NCBI RefSeq assembly: GCF_005047355.1
Contig: NZ_SUMC01000068.1
Coordinates: forward strand, 1 to 40,496
From: Actinacidiphila oryziradicis
GTDB lineage: Bacteria; Actinomycetota; Actinomycetes; Streptomycetales; Streptomycetaceae
Direction: 5' to 3'
Length of the DNA: 40,496 nt
Both the position numbers and the translations under genes were made by a program. How positions within the stretch are numbered: the first letter of the stretch is position 1; each line of letters opens with the position of its first letter. The notes under the pieces are model-generated. The model did not search any database and was not told the DNA's origin. It saw only the letters and a list, made by a program, of their open reading frames with translations. Positions 16,790 through 24,648 of the stretch are shown here, in pieces.

Positions 16790-17485
16790 TCAGGTGGCAC
16801 GTCGCCGTGCGCGCACCACCAGCCGTGGGGGACGGCACAGGGCGAGCCGGTCGCGTTCCTCCTGGAGGGCGGCGGTGAGGTCGTCCTGGACCTGGCTCGG
16901 GTCGCGGAAGCGGACGTCCGCGCGGGCCTTGATGCGGTGACGCCGCACCCGGACCCGTGCCCGGCTGACGCCGGGGACCCGCAGCGCAGCGTCGCGCAGC
17001 AGACAGGCGGCCCCGTCGCGATCGAGTGTGGCCCGCAGGCGGGGCCGGGGCCAGCCCGCGGGTGTCCGCAGGGGCAGCCGGCGGCGCAGGCCGGGGGTGA
17101 GTGCCAGGACTATCAGCCACAGACCGAGGACGGCGGCGATGGCGGCTCCGGTGAGCATCCACACGTCGTCGACCGGGCGGGAGGCCAGTTCGTCGGCCAG
17201 GTGCCGACGCCAGGCCGCCGCCGGGCGTCCGGCCCGTACCGCGATGACGTCGCACAGCACCGCACCGGCGGCAGCGAGGATCACCAGGGCGACCAGGGCG
17301 GCCGGGACGCGGCGCGAGGCCCAAGGCCGGTGCGAACCGCGGCGCCTGTCACCACCCGGCGCCGGGCCCGCCCGCGGCACGTCGTGTTCCGGCGAACCGG
17401 CCCCGGCCGGCTCCTTGGCCAGAGCCACCTTGTCAGGCCAGGGCGGTCCGGAGGCTGGGGTGGAAGACCCCGGGGCGGAGGTCAT
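16790..17485 (-). CDS. DUF6286-like membrane protein of the Asp23 locus
   Basis: The product (231 aa from ATG at 17485) has a Pro/Arg-rich cytosolic N-terminus, a first helix (VPAALVALVILAAAGAVL), a second helix (WMLTGAAIAAVLGLWLIVL) and a C-terminal domain (VPGVSRARVRVRRHRIKARA) that looks like an Asp23-type alpha/beta unit. This layout matches DUF6286 proteins found beside asp23 and amaP in actinomycetes. AGGAGGACCCG before ATG 17485 is a strong ribosome-binding site, whereas the longer frame to 17593 lacks one. It likely forms a membrane complex with AmaP and Asp23. The molecular role is unknown. Confidence 0.75.
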   Translation of the reverse strand: MTSAPGSSTPASGPPWPDKVALAKEPAGAGSPEHDVPRAGPAPGGDRRRGSHRPWASRRVPAALVALVILAAAGAVLCDVIAVRAGRPAAAWRRHLADELASRPVDDVWMLTGAAIAAVLGLWLIVLALTPGLRRRLPLRTPAGWPRPRLRATLDRDGAACLLRDAALRVPGVSRARVRVRRHRIKARADVRFRDPSQVQDDLTAALQEERDRLALCRPPRLVVRARRRAT

Positions 17486-17582
17486 CGGGTCCTCCTCTTC
17501 GCGCGGCGGGTATAGGCGGCTGTATGGGCCGCCCGGCTGGCGGACGACGTCACGCCCCAGCGACCGCCGACGAGCACGCGGC

Positions 17583-17999
17583 TCACCTGACACGTCCTCG
17601 GTCCGGACGACCGCCGGTCACCAGCCGCCGGACGGTCAGGGTGACCTCGGCTACGCGCAGGCCGGTCAGCCGGGTCACCCGCTCGGCGACATCGCACTGT
17701 ATCCGCTGGGACACGCGGGCGATGTCGATGGGATAGGGCAGGTCCAGCGACAGGCCCAGACGCGCCGATCCGCCGTGCGTAGCCGCGGAGGCGTCGGGCA
17801 GGCCTGTCCCGCGGCGGCGGTCGGGGGACAGGCCCGCCCACTGCGCCTGGGCCGTACGGGCTGCCCGAGCGGCGACGCGAGCCACCACCCTGTCAGGGAT
17901 GACGGTCGCGCCGCGTTCGGCTGGCGGCGGAAGGTGCCCGGCCTGCACCGGTTGGCCAGCGGGTCCGGCGCCGGGGATACCGGCGGAGCGGGCGTTCAC
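17583..17999 (-). CDS. Asp23/Gls24-family protein
   Basis: The 138-residue product has a proline-rich N-terminus and then the Asp23 fold: VIPDRVVARVAARAARTA, LGLSLDLPYPIDIARVSQRI and VAERVTRLTGLRVAEVTLTV. Asp23 proteins are abundant cytosolic envelope-stress proteins that form a cloud under the membrane by binding AmaP. The GTG start at 17999 overlaps the stop of the small membrane gene (GTGA), so the two are coupled. The frame can be extended to 18170, but that part is antisense-like and out of family. Confidence 0.8.
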   Translation of the reverse strand: MNARSAGIPGAGPAGQPVQAGHLPPPAERGATVIPDRVVARVAARAARTAQAQWAGLSPDRRRGTGLPDASAATHGGSARLGLSLDLPYPIDIARVSQRIQCDVAERVTRLTGLRVAEVTLTVRRLVTGGRPDRGRVR

Positions 18000-18157
18000 C
18001 GCTGCCGCCGCAGGTCGATGTCGCCGCGCAGGACGAGACCGACGAGCAGGCCGATCCCGCCCAGGAACGCCACCAGGACAAACGCCCAGAAGCCGCCGAA
18101 GTAGCCCGCGAAACCCAGAGCCATCCCCGCTGCCAGGCCCACAGTCACTGTGTCCAT
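17996..18157 (-). CDS. Small two-helix membrane protein of the Asp23 locus (53 aa)
   Basis: ATG at 18157, with GGGAGTGAG upstream, opens a 53-codon frame: MDTVTVGLAAGMALGFAGYF, then WAFVLVAFLGGIGLLVGLVL and the tail RGDIDLRRQR. It is almost entirely hydrophobic, with one or two membrane helices. Small DUF2273-like membrane proteins regularly lie between asp23 and amaP. It overlaps the next asp23 gene by three bases. It is probably a membrane partner of the stress complex. Confidence 0.75.
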   Translation of the reverse strand: MDTVTVGLAAGMALGFAGYFGGFWAFVLVAFLGGIGLLVGLVLRGDIDLRRQR

Positions 18158-18233
18158 CGCTCACTCCCATCTGACGCCCAACAGCTCGTGCTCGCCGCCG
18201 CCGGGCCGGGGCGCGGCGGCGGACCGTTGCAGC

Positions 18234-18722
18234 TCATCGCACGCGGCCCTCTTCTGGTTCGCCCTCTTCGTCCTCCTCGGGCAGGTGCACGTCGTCGACG
18301 ACGATGTTCACCTCGACAACCTCCAGACCCGTCATTCGCTCCACGGCGGCGATTACGTTGGCGCGCACGTCCCCGGCGACGTCGACGATGGAGACGCCGT
18401 ACTCGACAACGACGTCCAGGTCCACGGCCGTCTGACGCTCCCCCACCTCGACCTTCACTCCGCGGGTGACCCCCGCGCCCCCACCGGGGACGCGTTCCCG
18501 GACGGCGCCGAAGGCCCGGGCCAACCCCGCGCCGAGGTTGTGGATGCCAGGTACCTCACGGGCAGACATGCCGACGATCTTCGCCACCACACCGTCCGCG
18601 ATGGTGGTCTTCCCCCGTGTCTCCGGAGGTACGTCGACGCCGCTGCGGCCCTGCAGCGTCGCTCCGCCCACCCCGGGCCGGCGCTCTTCGCCGGCGTTGA
18701 TGCGATTGGTGGTCTCCGTCAT
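18234..18722 (-). CDS. Asp23/Gls24-family envelope stress protein
   Basis: This is a classic Asp23 protein of 162 residues. GKTTIADGVVAKIVGMSARE and VPGIHNLG mark the start of the domain; VKVEVGERQTAVDLDVVVEY, then GVSIVDVAGDVRANVIAAVE and MTGLEVVEVNIVVDDVHLP complete it, with an acidic tail. ATG at 18722 with GAGGTGA before it is clearly the start, although the frame stays open to 19520. It is the first gene of the leftward operon and faces the ECF sigma gene across a 200-bp divergent promoter region. Confidence 0.88.
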   Translation of the reverse strand: MTETTNRINAGEERRPGVGGATLQGRSGVDVPPETRGKTTIADGVVAKIVGMSAREVPGIHNLGAGLARAFGAVRERVPGGGAGVTRGVKVEVGERQTAVDLDVVVEYGVSIVDVAGDVRANVIAAVERMTGLEVVEVNIVVDDVHLPEEDEEGEPEEGRVR

Positions 18723-18923
18723 GGCAGTCACCTCGATCGGTCGATGGGGCACCCAGCGTGATGCCCGTCGAAGGATTGGACACATCCCGGCGCTGGCCAT
18801 CACACAGTCCAATGTGCGCGTCACAGTTTTCTGGGCGGGCACGCGCCTGAACGGGAACAGGGAATCGGCGCCACCGCGACAGCGGACGGCGCGCGTATTG
18901 GTCTCCCGGGATGGGAGCGGGTG
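18723..18923. promoter_or_regulatory. Divergent promoter region between asp23 and ECF sigma genes
   Basis: The 201-bp gap separates the starts of the two operons. On the plus strand GGGAAC at 18853-18858 resembles an ECF -35 element; a matching -10 cannot be fixed. Coordinated, sigma-dependent control of both operons is plausible from the layout but is not shown. Confidence 0.3.
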
Positions 18924-19499
18924 ATGAGCGAACTGGCCGGGCCTCCCCCGCCGGAGCCCGAACTCCCCGACACACTGCTGACGGTGCGGGCCGCCGAAGG
19001 CGACGAGGACGCCTTCGCCGTCCTCGTGCGACGCCACGGCCGCCCCCTCCTCGTCCTGGCCTTTCACATGCTCGGCAACGCGCAGGACGCCGAGGACGCC
19101 GTTCAGGACGCCTTCGTCAGCGCCTGGCGGCGGCTGCCGGAATTCCGCCGCGGCGCGGCGTTCACCACCTGGATGTACCGGATCACCGTCAACCGCTGCC
19201 TGAACGCCCTGCGCCACCGGCCGCCGCCGCTCCCGCTGGACGCTGTGGCCGAACCCGCCGCGGTCGAGGCGTGCAGCTCGCCCACCCGTGCCGCCGAGCA
19301 GAACGCGGTCACGGACGCCCTGGCCACCGCGCTCGGCGAGCTGGATGCCGGACAGCGGGCCTGCTGGATCCTTCGGGAACTGCACGGCCTGCCCTACAAG
19401 GAGATCGCTCAGGTAACGGGTACCAGTGAACAAACGGTGCGCGGCAGACTGTTCCGAGCACGCCGGTCCCTGAAGGAGGCGATGGCCCCATGGCGCTAG
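18924..19499 (+). CDS. ECF (sigma-70 family) RNA polymerase sigma factor
   Basis: The 191-residue protein contains sigma region 2 (DEDAFAVLVRRHGRPLLVLA, then NAQDAEDAVQDAFVSAWRRL and the region 2.4 helix FTTWMYRITVNRCLNALR) and region 4 (LDAGQRACWILRELHGLPYK, HTH EIAQVTGTSEQTVRGRLFRA). It would direct RNA polymerase to a small stress regulon. ATG 18924 has GGGAGCGG before it; a GTG three bases upstream is also possible. It overlaps the next gene by 10 bases, the usual arrangement for a sigma/anti-sigma pair. Confidence 0.9.
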   Translation: MSELAGPPPPEPELPDTLLTVRAAEGDEDAFAVLVRRHGRPLLVLAFHMLGNAQDAEDAVQDAFVSAWRRLPEFRRGAAFTTWMYRITVNRCLNALRHRPPPLPLDAVAEPAAVEACSSPTRAAEQNAVTDALATALGELDAGQRACWILRELHGLPYKEIAQVTGTSEQTVRGRLFRARRSLKEAMAPWR

Positions 19500-20176
19500 A
19501 GGACCAGTATCCGCAGACACCCGGCACCGGCCCGCCGGGGCGCCCCGAGCCCTCCGACGGCTCGCCCCTCGACGCCGCGGCCCCGCTCGCGGGCGACGAG
19601 TCGCTGACCTGCGGGCGCCCGCTCAGCCACGCCTGGGAACAGGCGCGGGACGCCGGGCCGACGGCGGATCCGCACACCGCCTCCTGCCCGTACTGCCGCG
19701 AGGCCGTCGAGGGACTGGCTGCCTTGAACGAGGCCACGCGGGCGTTGCGGGCACAGGAGCCACCGAGCGTCCGGACCCTCGCCGACCGCATCATGGGCAT
19801 CGTCCGGGCCGAGGTGCGGCTCGGACGGATGCTGCCGCTGGACGACCCCGCGCTGGATCTGCGGATCGCCGAGAACACGGCGGCGAAAGTGCTGCGGCAG
19901 GCCGCGGACACGGTGCCGGGGGCGAAGGCTGCGAGCTGCCGTCTGGTCCCCACCGGTGACGGCACCGGCGTGCATGTGGCCATGACCGTGGCAGCGGCCC
20001 TGGACCACCCGCTGCCCGACCGCGCGGAGCAGGTGCGCCGATCGGTCCTCGACGCCGCCGGTCAGTCCCTGGGACTGGCCGTGACGGGCGTCGATATCGA
20101 GGTGGTCGACGCACTGGAGCCGCCCGTGCCCCCGGTCCGGGCAGACTCCGGACCAGCCGAGTCCGGCGGTACGTGA
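19490..20176 (+). CDS. Asp23-family protein with Hx3Cx2C motif, candidate anti-sigma factor
   Basis: The 228-residue protein has an N-terminal part with H62-x3-C66-x2-C69 (HTASCPYC), the zinc motif that defines ZAS anti-sigma factors, plus Cys41 and His47 nearby. The C-terminal half is an Asp23-like domain: LDLRIAENTAAKVLRQAADT, VPGAKAAS and VAMTVAAALDHPLPDRAEQV. No membrane helix is seen. Its ATG lies inside the end of the ECF sigma gene, so both are co-translated. I infer that it sequesters the sigma factor and senses envelope or redox state through the zinc site or Asp23 contacts. Confidence 0.75.
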   Translation: MALEDQYPQTPGTGPPGRPEPSDGSPLDAAAPLAGDESLTCGRPLSHAWEQARDAGPTADPHTASCPYCREAVEGLAALNEATRALRAQEPPSVRTLADRIMGIVRAEVRLGRMLPLDDPALDLRIAENTAAKVLRQAADTVPGAKAASCRLVPTGDGTGVHVAMTVAAALDHPLPDRAEQVRRSVLDAAGQSLGLAVTGVDIEVVDALEPPVPPVRADSGPAESGGT

Positions 20177-20553
20177 TGACTGCCCCCGACACCGTTCGCA
20201 GCGTCGCGGCCGAAGCCGCACTCACCGTCTCCGGCGTGACCCACCTGCAGCCCGGCCTCGCCCACCGGCTCGCGGGAGCCGCCTCCCGTACGTGGCCTGA
20301 CACGGCGGCGGCACTCTCCCCGCCCGCGGCGGGCGTCCGCGTCGACCGGCCACAGGACGCCTCCGGCTGGCACGTGGAAGTGCGCTGCGTCCTGTCCGAA
20401 GGCCACAGAGCGCTCGACGTCGCCCGGAACGTCCACGCCCGGGTCCGAAGCGCTGTCGTCTCCCACCTCGCCGCGCAGGGCGCCCCGGACGCCATCGCCG
20501 TCACGGTGACCGTGACCTGCATAGCACCGGACGGCCGGCACCTCAGCCGGTGA
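20176..20553 (+). CDS. Asp23-like protein
   Basis: The 125-residue product shows a weak Asp23 pattern: VRSVAAEAALTVSGVTHLQP, WHVEVRCVLSEGHRALDVAR and VSHLAAQGAPDAIAVTVTV. ATG at 20176 shares one base with the stop of the upstream gene (TGATG), so translation is coupled. It completes the sigma operon and is the fourth Asp23-type protein in this locus. It has no membrane segment or known motif of its own. Confidence 0.65.
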   Translation: MTAPDTVRSVAAEAALTVSGVTHLQPGLAHRLAGAASRTWPDTAAALSPPAAGVRVDRPQDASGWHVEVRCVLSEGHRALDVARNVHARVRSAVVSHLAAQGAPDAIAVTVTVTCIAPDGRHLSR

Positions 20554-20620
20554 ACGGCCCCACGAGGCGGCAGCGCGCATTGCCGTTGACCCGGGACACG
20601 AATGTGGACAGGCTGATCGT

Positions 20621-20826
20621 GTGACGGCCGGTGCAGACGATCTCCGCCTGTGGGACGCGGCAGCTTCTACCTATGCTCAGCAGGTGGCGGCGCGGTCGAC
20701 AGCTTCTACCGACGTTTCTCCGGCTTTCTGTGGGACCATCTGGGAGATGTCTCCGGTCTTGACATCCTGGATCTCGGATGCGGCCACGGCTGGTTGGCCG
20801 AGGAGCTTCGACCAAGCGGGAGCTAA
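20621..20826 (+). pseudogene. N-terminal fragment of a SAM-dependent methyltransferase
   Basis: GTG at 20621 starts DDLRLWDAAASTYAQQV in one frame. After a lost G near 20685 the protein continues as SFYRRFSGFLWDHLG and then LDILDLGCGHGWLAEEL. The last motif is the glycine-rich SAM-binding loop (motif I) of class I methyltransferases. Homology ends soon after, where a STAS fragment begins, so about three quarters of the gene is gone. Confidence 0.65.
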
Positions 20827-20844
20827 CCAGGTAAAAAGTCCCAG

Positions 20845-21101
20845 GTCGGGCGAGGCCAATTGGCCCCGATCCGCGGGAAGCTACACGGAACGCCCTGCTC
20901 GCCGCCGTCACCACGCACCAGCACGTCGCCGTCGACTTCTCCGGCCTGACCTTCTGCGACTGCGCCGGGCTGGGCGCGCTGCTGAGCGCCGCCCGCGCCG
21001 CGAGAGCCAGCGGCGCCGACCTGCACCTGCGCGCAGTGCCGCGCGCTCTGGCCCGGCTTCTTCGACTGTCGCACACCGGCGGTGTGTTCACGATCGAGTA
21101 A
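20845..21101 (+). pseudogene. C-terminal fragment of a STAS-domain protein
   Basis: The frame IGPDPREATRNALLAAV, then HVAVDFSGLTFCDCAGLGAL and LHLRAVPRALARLLRLSHTG to the TAA is the second half of an anti-sigma-factor-antagonist domain. No start codon or N-terminal strand is present; the sequence is joined directly to the methyltransferase fragment. It is a different protein from the STAS gene at 1960. Confidence 0.6.
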
Positions 21102-21314
21102 CGACGATGGTCGCAAGGTGACGTGAAGAGGGCTGTTCTGCCGCTCAGACGCCACCACAGCAAGTGGGAGCACCTGGCCGAGGCCATCGACGCCGTCGCG
21201 TCCCTGGCCCCGACCGCGCTGCCATGCGGTCATCACCCACCAGCCGGACCGCCAGGCCAACCGCTCCAACCTCAGCCGCGAACGTCGTCGTGAGCGGACG
21301 TGCGGTCAGGACAT
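21102..21314. other. No intact gene; short coding-like scraps
   Basis: A frame around 21155-21210 reads HSKWEHLAEAIDAVASLAP and looks protein-like, then changes frame near 21215. I could not assign it to a family. It may be one more fragment in this graveyard. Confidence 0.35.
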
Positions 21315-21820
21315 CGCCGGTCAGATGCCCGGACGCGTGGCATCGGCGATTCGAGGCGGCGGATGGTGGATCCTGGGCCCGCAGCGGCGAGTGCTCTGGC
21401 GTCCGGGCGCCGGCAGGGGCAGGCTCGGGGGGAGACAGCCCAAGGGAGACGCGAGCGTGGCGATCACCATCGTCGGAGCGGCGGCACAGTTGTCCGCGCG
21501 GGCGTACGGGGCCGGCGACCAGGAGGTGGTGCTCGCGCTGGTGGAGGCCGACCGGCTGCCGGGGCAGCCGGAGGCAACGCCCGCGATGCTCGCCCAGGCA
21601 CTGGCCGGGCGCTCGCCGGTGGACGGCGGCTGGAGTTGGACAACGTCCGCACGGATGTCGTGCACGACCAGTGCGGGCGGGTGCGGGGGGTCGTCTCCTA
21701 CGCGAAGCGCCCGGGGGACGGGGCCGGGCTGATCCTGTGGCTGCACGCCGAGGAGGAAGACCAAGCAGTCGCCGAGGCCCTGGTCGGCCACGCGCTCGGC
21801 CAGCTCGGGCCGCGCACGGT
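21315..21820 (+). repeat. Copy 2 of the long direct repeat (GNAT pseudogene)
   Basis: It matches 857-1309 over nearly its whole length in the same orientation. Copy 2 has an extra block around 21432-21495 that includes the original start codon, and it ends where IS701-like sequence begins. Confidence 0.85.
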
Positions 21821-21827
21821 TCTGTAA
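21457..21827 (+). pseudogene. Decayed GNAT-type acetyltransferase, copy 2
   Basis: GTG at 21457, with AGGGAGA upstream, starts VAITIVGAAAQLSARAYGAG, the true N-terminus of this family. The frame runs through VEADRLPGQPEATPAMLA to GGW near 21631, where seven bases present in copy 1 (TGGGCGG) are missing. The frame then shifts and continues as ELDNVRTDVVHDQCGRVRGV and LILWLHAEEEDQAVAEAL. It stops at 21827, just after the switch into unrelated DNA. The lesion differs from that in copy 1, so both genes decayed independently after duplication. Confidence 0.75.
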
Positions 21828-21850
21828 CTCGCGGAGGACGGCGTAGAGGG

Positions 21851-21961
21851 TCAGGCCGGCGCAGGGACTTTTGGGTCGAGCCGCAGGAGGGCGCAGAAGG
21901 CCTGGGCGAGGGCTGCGAGGGTTACGTGCCGGTGCCATCCGAGGTGGCTGCGGCCTTCGAA
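21851..21961 (-). pseudogene. C-terminal remnant of an IS701-like transposase
   Basis: The minus-strand frame FEGRSHLGWHRHVTLAALAQ, followed by AFCALLRLDPKVPAPA and stop, resembles the conserved C-terminus of IS701-type DDE transposases (YEGRSWxGWHHHVTL). Only about 36 residues remain. It abuts the truncated acetyltransferase copy and probably marks the event that cut it. Confidence 0.45.
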
Positions 21962-22193
21962 CGGACCTCCCCCTGCTGCCTCACCTGCCCGGGCTCCGTC
22001 ACATCCCAGTGTCCGCCCAGCCGCGTGGAGACGAGCAGGTCAAGCCCGCGCGGTCGTCACGCAGTGACTCACGCTGTCACCGTCGCCACAGACCGCTGCG
22101 GACAAACCAGCGGGCAAGGCCGAGGGAATGCTCGGGCCCCTTACGACCTCGGGGGAAATAGTGATCGGCCTGGTGGGGCCGTGACATGAGAAG

Positions 22194-22242
22194 GACCGCA
22201 CGGGTTAGGTGAGTTGTGAAGCTGACCTGGGCCCGTGCGGTC
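22194..22242. repeat. Perfect 11-bp inverted repeat
   Basis: GACCGCACGGG (22194-22204) pairs with CCCGTGCGGTC (22232-22242) across a 27-base loop. There is no intact gene beside it. It could be a terminator or the end of an IS. A similar arrangement with related sequence lies at 40420-40469. Confidence 0.5.
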
Positions 22243-22457
22243 TGTTCCCATCCTGCCCTCTCCGGTGTCTCCCGCGCGGATCCGTGGCCGGCCCTGTGCC
22301 CTTGCGCGAGGTGCCCGGCGCGGCGGACGCCGGGCCGGACCTCGATAAACCGGGGCCGGCGGTCACGCCTTGAGCCGCCGCAGGAAGTGCGGGAGGGAAG
22401 GCGACGCCAGCCGGGCGTCAGCTGGCGTGCCGGTGGGCGAGCGCGGCCGGGATCACG

Positions 22458-22872
22458 GTGCCGGGCCCGAAACGATCACTGGCGCCGGTGGAGTCGTCAG
22501 CTGGTGAGCTCACCGAGGAGCGCCGCGAAGCGCTGGAGGAGATCGACCCGTCCTGGTGCGGGCCTGGCCCGTCACCTGGCAACGCTGCTTGCACCCTGCC
22601 GCCTCCGCCTGGCGGCACAAACAAACCAGGAAAGCTCACCAGCGGTTGGGCCGGGACAAGCTCACGAGGGCGCAGCAGTCGATGTACCGAGGACGAGCGA
22701 GAAGCCCGCGCCGAAACCCAGCCACGCTGACAAGTGGGCCGTCAACATCGCGGCCGCCGCTCAGTTCCGCGAGCGCGAAGGGCACCTGACCCTGCTTGGG
22801 AAGCACATCGAGGTTTTGGACGACGGCCGGGCGGTAAAGCTCGGCATCGGACTCGGGATCCGCTGGACCTGA
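22458..22872 (+). pseudogene. Helicase-associated (HA) domain remnant
   Basis: Three frames in turn carry pieces of the HA repeats found at the C-terminus of large Streptomyces helicases: LTEERREALEEIDPSW, then RAWPVTWQRCLHPA and RLGRDKLTRAQQSM, then DKWAVNIAAAAQFREREGHL and TLLGKHIEVLDDGRAVKLGI to the stop. The helicase core is absent. At least two frameshifts separate the pieces, so nothing functional is left. Confidence 0.65.
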
Positions 22873-22930
22873 AGTGCAGCGCGATCCAGGAGCGGCCTGC
22901 TGGGAGGCCCGGCGGGCCGCTGTGGTGTTG

Positions 22931-23311
22931 TCAGTTGTTGCGTCGGTGGTGCCGCACCTGCTCGTTGTTCCACGCGATGGCCCGGTCGAGCTGCTTCCGG
23001 GTCAGGCCGGTGGCCTCGATCATGTCCTTGATGCTGAGCCCTTCGGGATGCTGGTCGAACACGCGGCCCATCTTCCCTGCCCACTGCTCCTCTTCGATGA
23101 AGGGGCGGTGTTTGTATTCTTCTTGGAGCTGAGTCATGTGCTCAGCGGAGCAGGCGGTGAGGCGACGCTTGCCGTCGAACTTCGGGTCGAACGGGTGGAT
23201 GAGCGAGGAATCGGGCGCGAAGCCGTACAGCTCGGAGCCATCGGAGATCGCCATCCCGCACAGGTCACACAGTTCCGGCAAGGCCTCGCCGGTGCTGGCG
23301 TCGTCGTCCAT
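22931..23311 (-). CDS. Zinc-ribbon and helix-turn-helix-like hypothetical protein
   Basis: The 126-residue product starts MDDDASTGEALPELCDLCGM. CDLC and a later Cys/His pair (ACSAEH) suggest one zinc site. The C-terminal part (LSIKDMIEATGLTRKQLDRA) reads as a helix-turn-helix. The frame remains open upstream to 23587, but ATG 23311 has AGGAG nearby and starts the conserved-looking part; the spacing is short. The family is not recognised. A small DNA-binding regulator is plausible. Confidence 0.55.
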   Translation of the reverse strand: MDDDASTGEALPELCDLCGMAISDGSELYGFAPDSSLIHPFDPKFDGKRRLTACSAEHMTQLQEEYKHRPFIEEEQWAGKMGRVFDQHPEGLSIKDMIEATGLTRKQLDRAIAWNNEQVRHHRRNN

Positions 23312-23591
23312 ATCTCCTGGTGGGTTCGCGAGCGCCAGGTCCCGCCAGGCGGGACCCGGGCCGGCACCTTGCTCCCTGGGTCGCTTCCAAGGTCGCTTTC
23401 CGGGTTGCCACGAGATCCGCGCGGCGGCCGCCGAATCCCGGCCTGTGAAGCACTGGAGGACCAAGGCGGGCCCGGAGCACGCGGCGCTTTGGCCGTCTCG
23501 TCCGGCGAGTCGGACGATCTCGGCCGCGCGTAAGCCGAGGACGGTGCCCGCAGACGCTGCCGGAGCAGCCACCTGTGCTCGGTTCATGCCC

Positions 23592-23825
23592 TCAGGCGTG
23601 ATCGACCAGGCTCGCGTGGCCCTTCACGCGCGCGCAGTGGGCGCAGCAGAAGATCTGCCCGTCCGCTTGCAGACCATGGCCCAGAATGCGGCACTGACAG
23701 TTTTCGCAGATCGGCGCCAGCCGTTGGGCCGCGCACTCAAGACTGTCGAAGGTGTGCACCCCTCCGGCGGTGCGCACCTCGAACGTCAGCTCGTAGTCGT
23801 TGCTGCAAACCTCGCACACGGCCAT
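23592..23825 (-). CDS. Cysteine-rich metallothionein-like protein
   Basis: The 77-residue product MAVCEVCSNDYELTFEV continues with HTFDSLECAAQRLAPICENC and CRILGHGLQADGQIFCC, then AHCARVKG. It has nine cysteines, several in CxxC or CxC pairs, plus histidines, as in the prokaryotic metallothionein-like family of actinobacteria, probably binding zinc or copper. ATG 23825 is preceded by GAGGTG at a slightly long distance; an ATG two codons earlier is also possible. It is transcribed towards the zinc-HTH gene. Confidence 0.7.
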   Translation of the reverse strand: MAVCEVCSNDYELTFEVRTAGGVHTFDSLECAAQRLAPICENCQCRILGHGLQADGQIFCCAHCARVKGHASLVDHA

Positions 23826-24154
23826 AAACAATCACACCTCGCTACACCGATGGGCGGGAAGCCCGTTCACTGCCCGACACCCCGCCGCAAGAATGCGGGA
23901 AACTAGGCCCCGCTCTTCGGCGGCGCGAAGGGCTCCGCCCCCAAGTGGCTCACCGCAATCACTCAACCGGCTGCGAACTGCCGGCCGTGTTCACGGCGGC
24001 TGGCCATGGGAGCGCGGCCCGTGGAAAATCGCCAGGCACCGTTCACATGTCTCGAACCCTGCTTGGATCCCTGTCCGGAAACTTCGGGGCGCCTCAAGAC
24101 GGCATTTGCGCTCCGTCCTGGACAAGGTGGTCCGGACCGAGATCCCGCGGGTGC
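23826..24154. other. No gene seen
   Basis: Only the upstream region of the cysteine-rich gene and the degenerate 3' side of the next fragment lie here. No clear promoter or hairpin was identified. Confidence 0.4.
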
Positions 24155-24376
24155 TTCCCAGCGGGCGTGGTTGACGAAGGCGTAGTCGGCCTCGCCGGTC
24201 GGCTGGAGCACGGTGGAATTGTCCAGGCCGGTCTCCGGCGCGTACCAGCCCGCCAGGTGCTCCCACCGCTCGAGAGCCACCTCGGGGTCCTCCGCGACGA
24301 AGTAGTTGAACAGGAACAAGCCGGGACGGCTCTTGTCGACGTCGCCGATGGACCTGGCGCAGCGGGCGGTCATCAC
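24155..24376 (-). pseudogene. 3'-truncated small enzyme-like protein (ABM-fold-like)
   Basis: The first 74 residues look genuine: RSIGDVDKSRPGLFLFNYFV, ALERWEHLAGWYAPETGLDN and STVLQPTGEADYAFVNHARW. The pattern of a short hydrophobic strand, a helix with WEHLAGWY, and a second strand recalls ferredoxin-like (antibiotic-monooxygenase-type) proteins. After ARWE the frame becomes low-complexity, so the 3' end has been lost. The family call is tentative. Confidence 0.4.
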
Positions 24377-24471
24377 ATGGGTGTCGCCGGCCGCGCGGGG
24401 CTCAGTGCGTCGAGGAGCGAGCGGTACGCCCCGGCATCCGCCACTTCGGCGGCCGTCTCGGGCGGCCCCAG

Positions 24472-24648
24472 CTGCGGCAGATCCACCACCGCATCAGCTG
24501 GGTCCGGACCGACGGCAGATACGCCGGGAAGCTCGTGACCTGGGCAAAGGACAGACTCGCGCTCACCGTAGAGATCGTCAAACGCAGCGACGATGCCAAG
24601 GGCTTCGTCGTGCTGCCACGCAGATGGGTCGTAGAACGCAACGGGGAC
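24472..24648 (+). pseudogene. IS5-family transposase C-terminal remnant
   Basis: The frame SWVRTDGRYAGKLVTWAKDR, followed by LALTVEIVKRSDDAKGFVVL and PRRWVVER, matches the end of the catalytic domain of IS5-type transposases, including the Asp of TDGRYAG and the Glu of VVER. The start and the last 30 or so residues are missing; the sequence after VVER is unrelated. No inverted repeats were found. Confidence 0.7.
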
